From: Nitrospira sp.
Lineage (GTDB): Bacteria > Nitrospirota > Nitrospiria > Nitrospirales > Nitrospiraceae
Direction: 5' to 3'
DNA length: 15,290 bases
Assembly (NCBI GenBank): GCA_015904055.1
Contig: JABMDE010000086.1
Coordinates: 4,945 to 20,234 of the forward strand
Both the position numbers and the translations under genes were made by a program. Positions 14,592-15,290 of this stretch are shown piece after piece. The notes below the pieces were generated by a model that had not been told where the DNA came from, searched no databases, and saw nothing but the letters and a program-made list of their open reading frames with translations. Each line of letters begins with the position of its first letter. Positions within the stretch are counted from its first letter, which is position 1.

Positions 14592-15290
14592 TTACAGCTT
14601 GAGTGTCAGCCAGGCCATCACGCGCCGTTCTATGAGGTCGCCGAGTGGGTGTTCCCTATGGCCGTCGTTCAGCGCATTGAAGACCGATACGGCGGCTTCG
14701 GCTGACTGTCTGGCGCCGGCAGCCGTGTCTTGTTCCCAAAAGCGATAGCCGGCGCGGAAGTTGAGCAGTGTGTAGTCGCCGACTCGAGTTCCCGGCGATA
14801 CTCCGAAGATATCGAATGACTGAGCCAGGGGATAGGTTGCCGATCCGACATAATGCAGCACGACTTCACCGTTGATGCCGTTGTCCCATTCTCCCCGCAA
14901 TCCGGCGTTAACTTTCGATTGAGGCGCGCCGCGCCGGCCGAGTCCCGTGATGTTGCTTCCAATCTCCTGGAAGGAGTAATTGGCAAACCCGGTCAGCCAG
15001 GAGGTGGCTTGAAACTCAACGCCGGCTTCTCCTCCGTACATTTCAGCTCTGCCGAAATTCACGGTGCTTGCCATGGTGCTGGCCGCCTCAAGACCGATCA
15101 GGTTGGAGATGCGGTTAAAAAAGAGGTCGGCTCGGACTCGAATCCGGTGACGATAGAACCAGCCTTGATAGCCCAGCTCATAGGAGACAATCTTTTCAGG
15201 GTGAAGAGTTCCTGATCCGAGGATGGGATTGGTGGCGGGAAAGAATGGGTTAGGAACAAGGGGAGTGATGCGGACGTCTTCATGCGTCTC
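14592..15290 (-). CDS. TonB-dependent receptor, C-terminal part (right copy; runs off the right edge)
   Basis: The last 232 codons of a TonB-dependent receptor enter from the right edge; base 15290 is the first base of a codon reading ETHEDVRITPLVPNPFF. The sequence aligns without gaps to 3975-4673 of the left copy and ends in the same barrel terminus, MAWLTLKL. Conserved barrel segments include YELGYQGWFYRHRIRVRADL, TGFANYSFQEIGSNI and TLLNFRAGYRFWE. Substitutions cluster in one stretch: LIGLEAASTMASTVNFGRAE here against LISLASSPTMVVTANTGRTE in the left copy. The plug and signal peptide are outside the window. The stop is 10 bp upstream of the binding-protein start, with no palindromic element between. 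Confidence 0.9.
   Translation of the reverse strand, partial: ETHEDVRITPLVPNPFFPATNPILGSGTLHPEKIVSYELGYQGWFYRHRIRVRADLFFNRISNLIGLEAASTMASTVNFGRAEMYGGEAGVEFQATSWLTGFANYSFQEIGSNITGLGRRGAPQSKVNAGLRGEWDNGINGEVVLHYVGSATYPLAQSFDIFGVSPGTRVGDYTLLNFRAGYRFWEQDTAAGARQSAEAAVSVFNALNDGHREHPLGDLIERRVMAWLTLKL
14592..15290. repeat. Right copy of the duplicated cassette, segment 2 (TonB receptor C-terminus)
   Basis: This is the counterpart of 3975-4673. It continues off the right edge, so the full duplication is longer than seen here. Confidence 0.9.

Noticed and set aside
1..15290. CRISPR array, tRNA, rRNA or transposase genes
   Set aside because: Looked for on both strands; no regular short direct repeats with spacers, no cloverleaf-like or rRNA stretches, and no transposase-like protein.

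Overview
The window looks like a bacterial chromosome of moderate-to-high GC. I favour the Nitrospirota (Nitrospira-like). The grounds are the gene style (TonB receptors, orphan ABC-type binding proteins, many two-component and sigma-54 proteins) and a roughly 120-bp imperfect palindrome at 3853-3974, which resembles a dispersed element I recall from Nitrospira genomes. No marker gene confirms the genus. I see no rRNA, tRNA, CRISPR array or transposase.

Layout. A leftward (minus-strand) operon runs from about 6387 to the left edge: a single-domain response regulator (6022-6387), a TonB-dependent receptor (3975-6008), a palindromic element (3853-3974), an orphan periplasmic substrate-binding protein (2746-3690), a membrane histidine kinase (1091-2743), and the N-terminal part of a sigma-54 activator that runs off the left edge (1-1034). 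A second, diverged copy of the same cassette enters from the right edge, also leftward: the C-terminal part of the TonB receptor (14592-15290), binding protein (13610-14581), kinase (11994-13607), and the sigma-54 activator, here broken (10281-11925). A third, more distant kinase of the same architecture (8479-10242) follows the broken activator on the same strand. It converges on a complete NtrC-type response regulator (6890-8317, plus strand). A 502-bp divergent intergenic region (6388-6889) separates that regulator from the left-hand operon.

How it may work (inference). An outer-membrane receptor takes up a ligand. A binding protein with no permease or ATPase beside it captures the ligand in the periplasm and presents it to a kinase with a periplasmic sensor and HAMP domain. 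The kinase signals to a stand-alone receiver and/or a sigma-54 activator that has no receiver domain of its own but a long uncharacterised N-terminal region. This would be a trans-envelope sensing relay built without an ECF sigma/anti-sigma pair.

The two copies differ in informative ways: a 27-bp in-frame loss in the HAMP domain of the right-hand kinase, a truncated activator in the right-hand copy, unrelated signal peptides on near-identical binding proteins, a palindrome present only in the left copy, and clustered substitutions in one stretch of the TonB barrel. The right copy therefore looks like a decaying or re-specialising duplicate.
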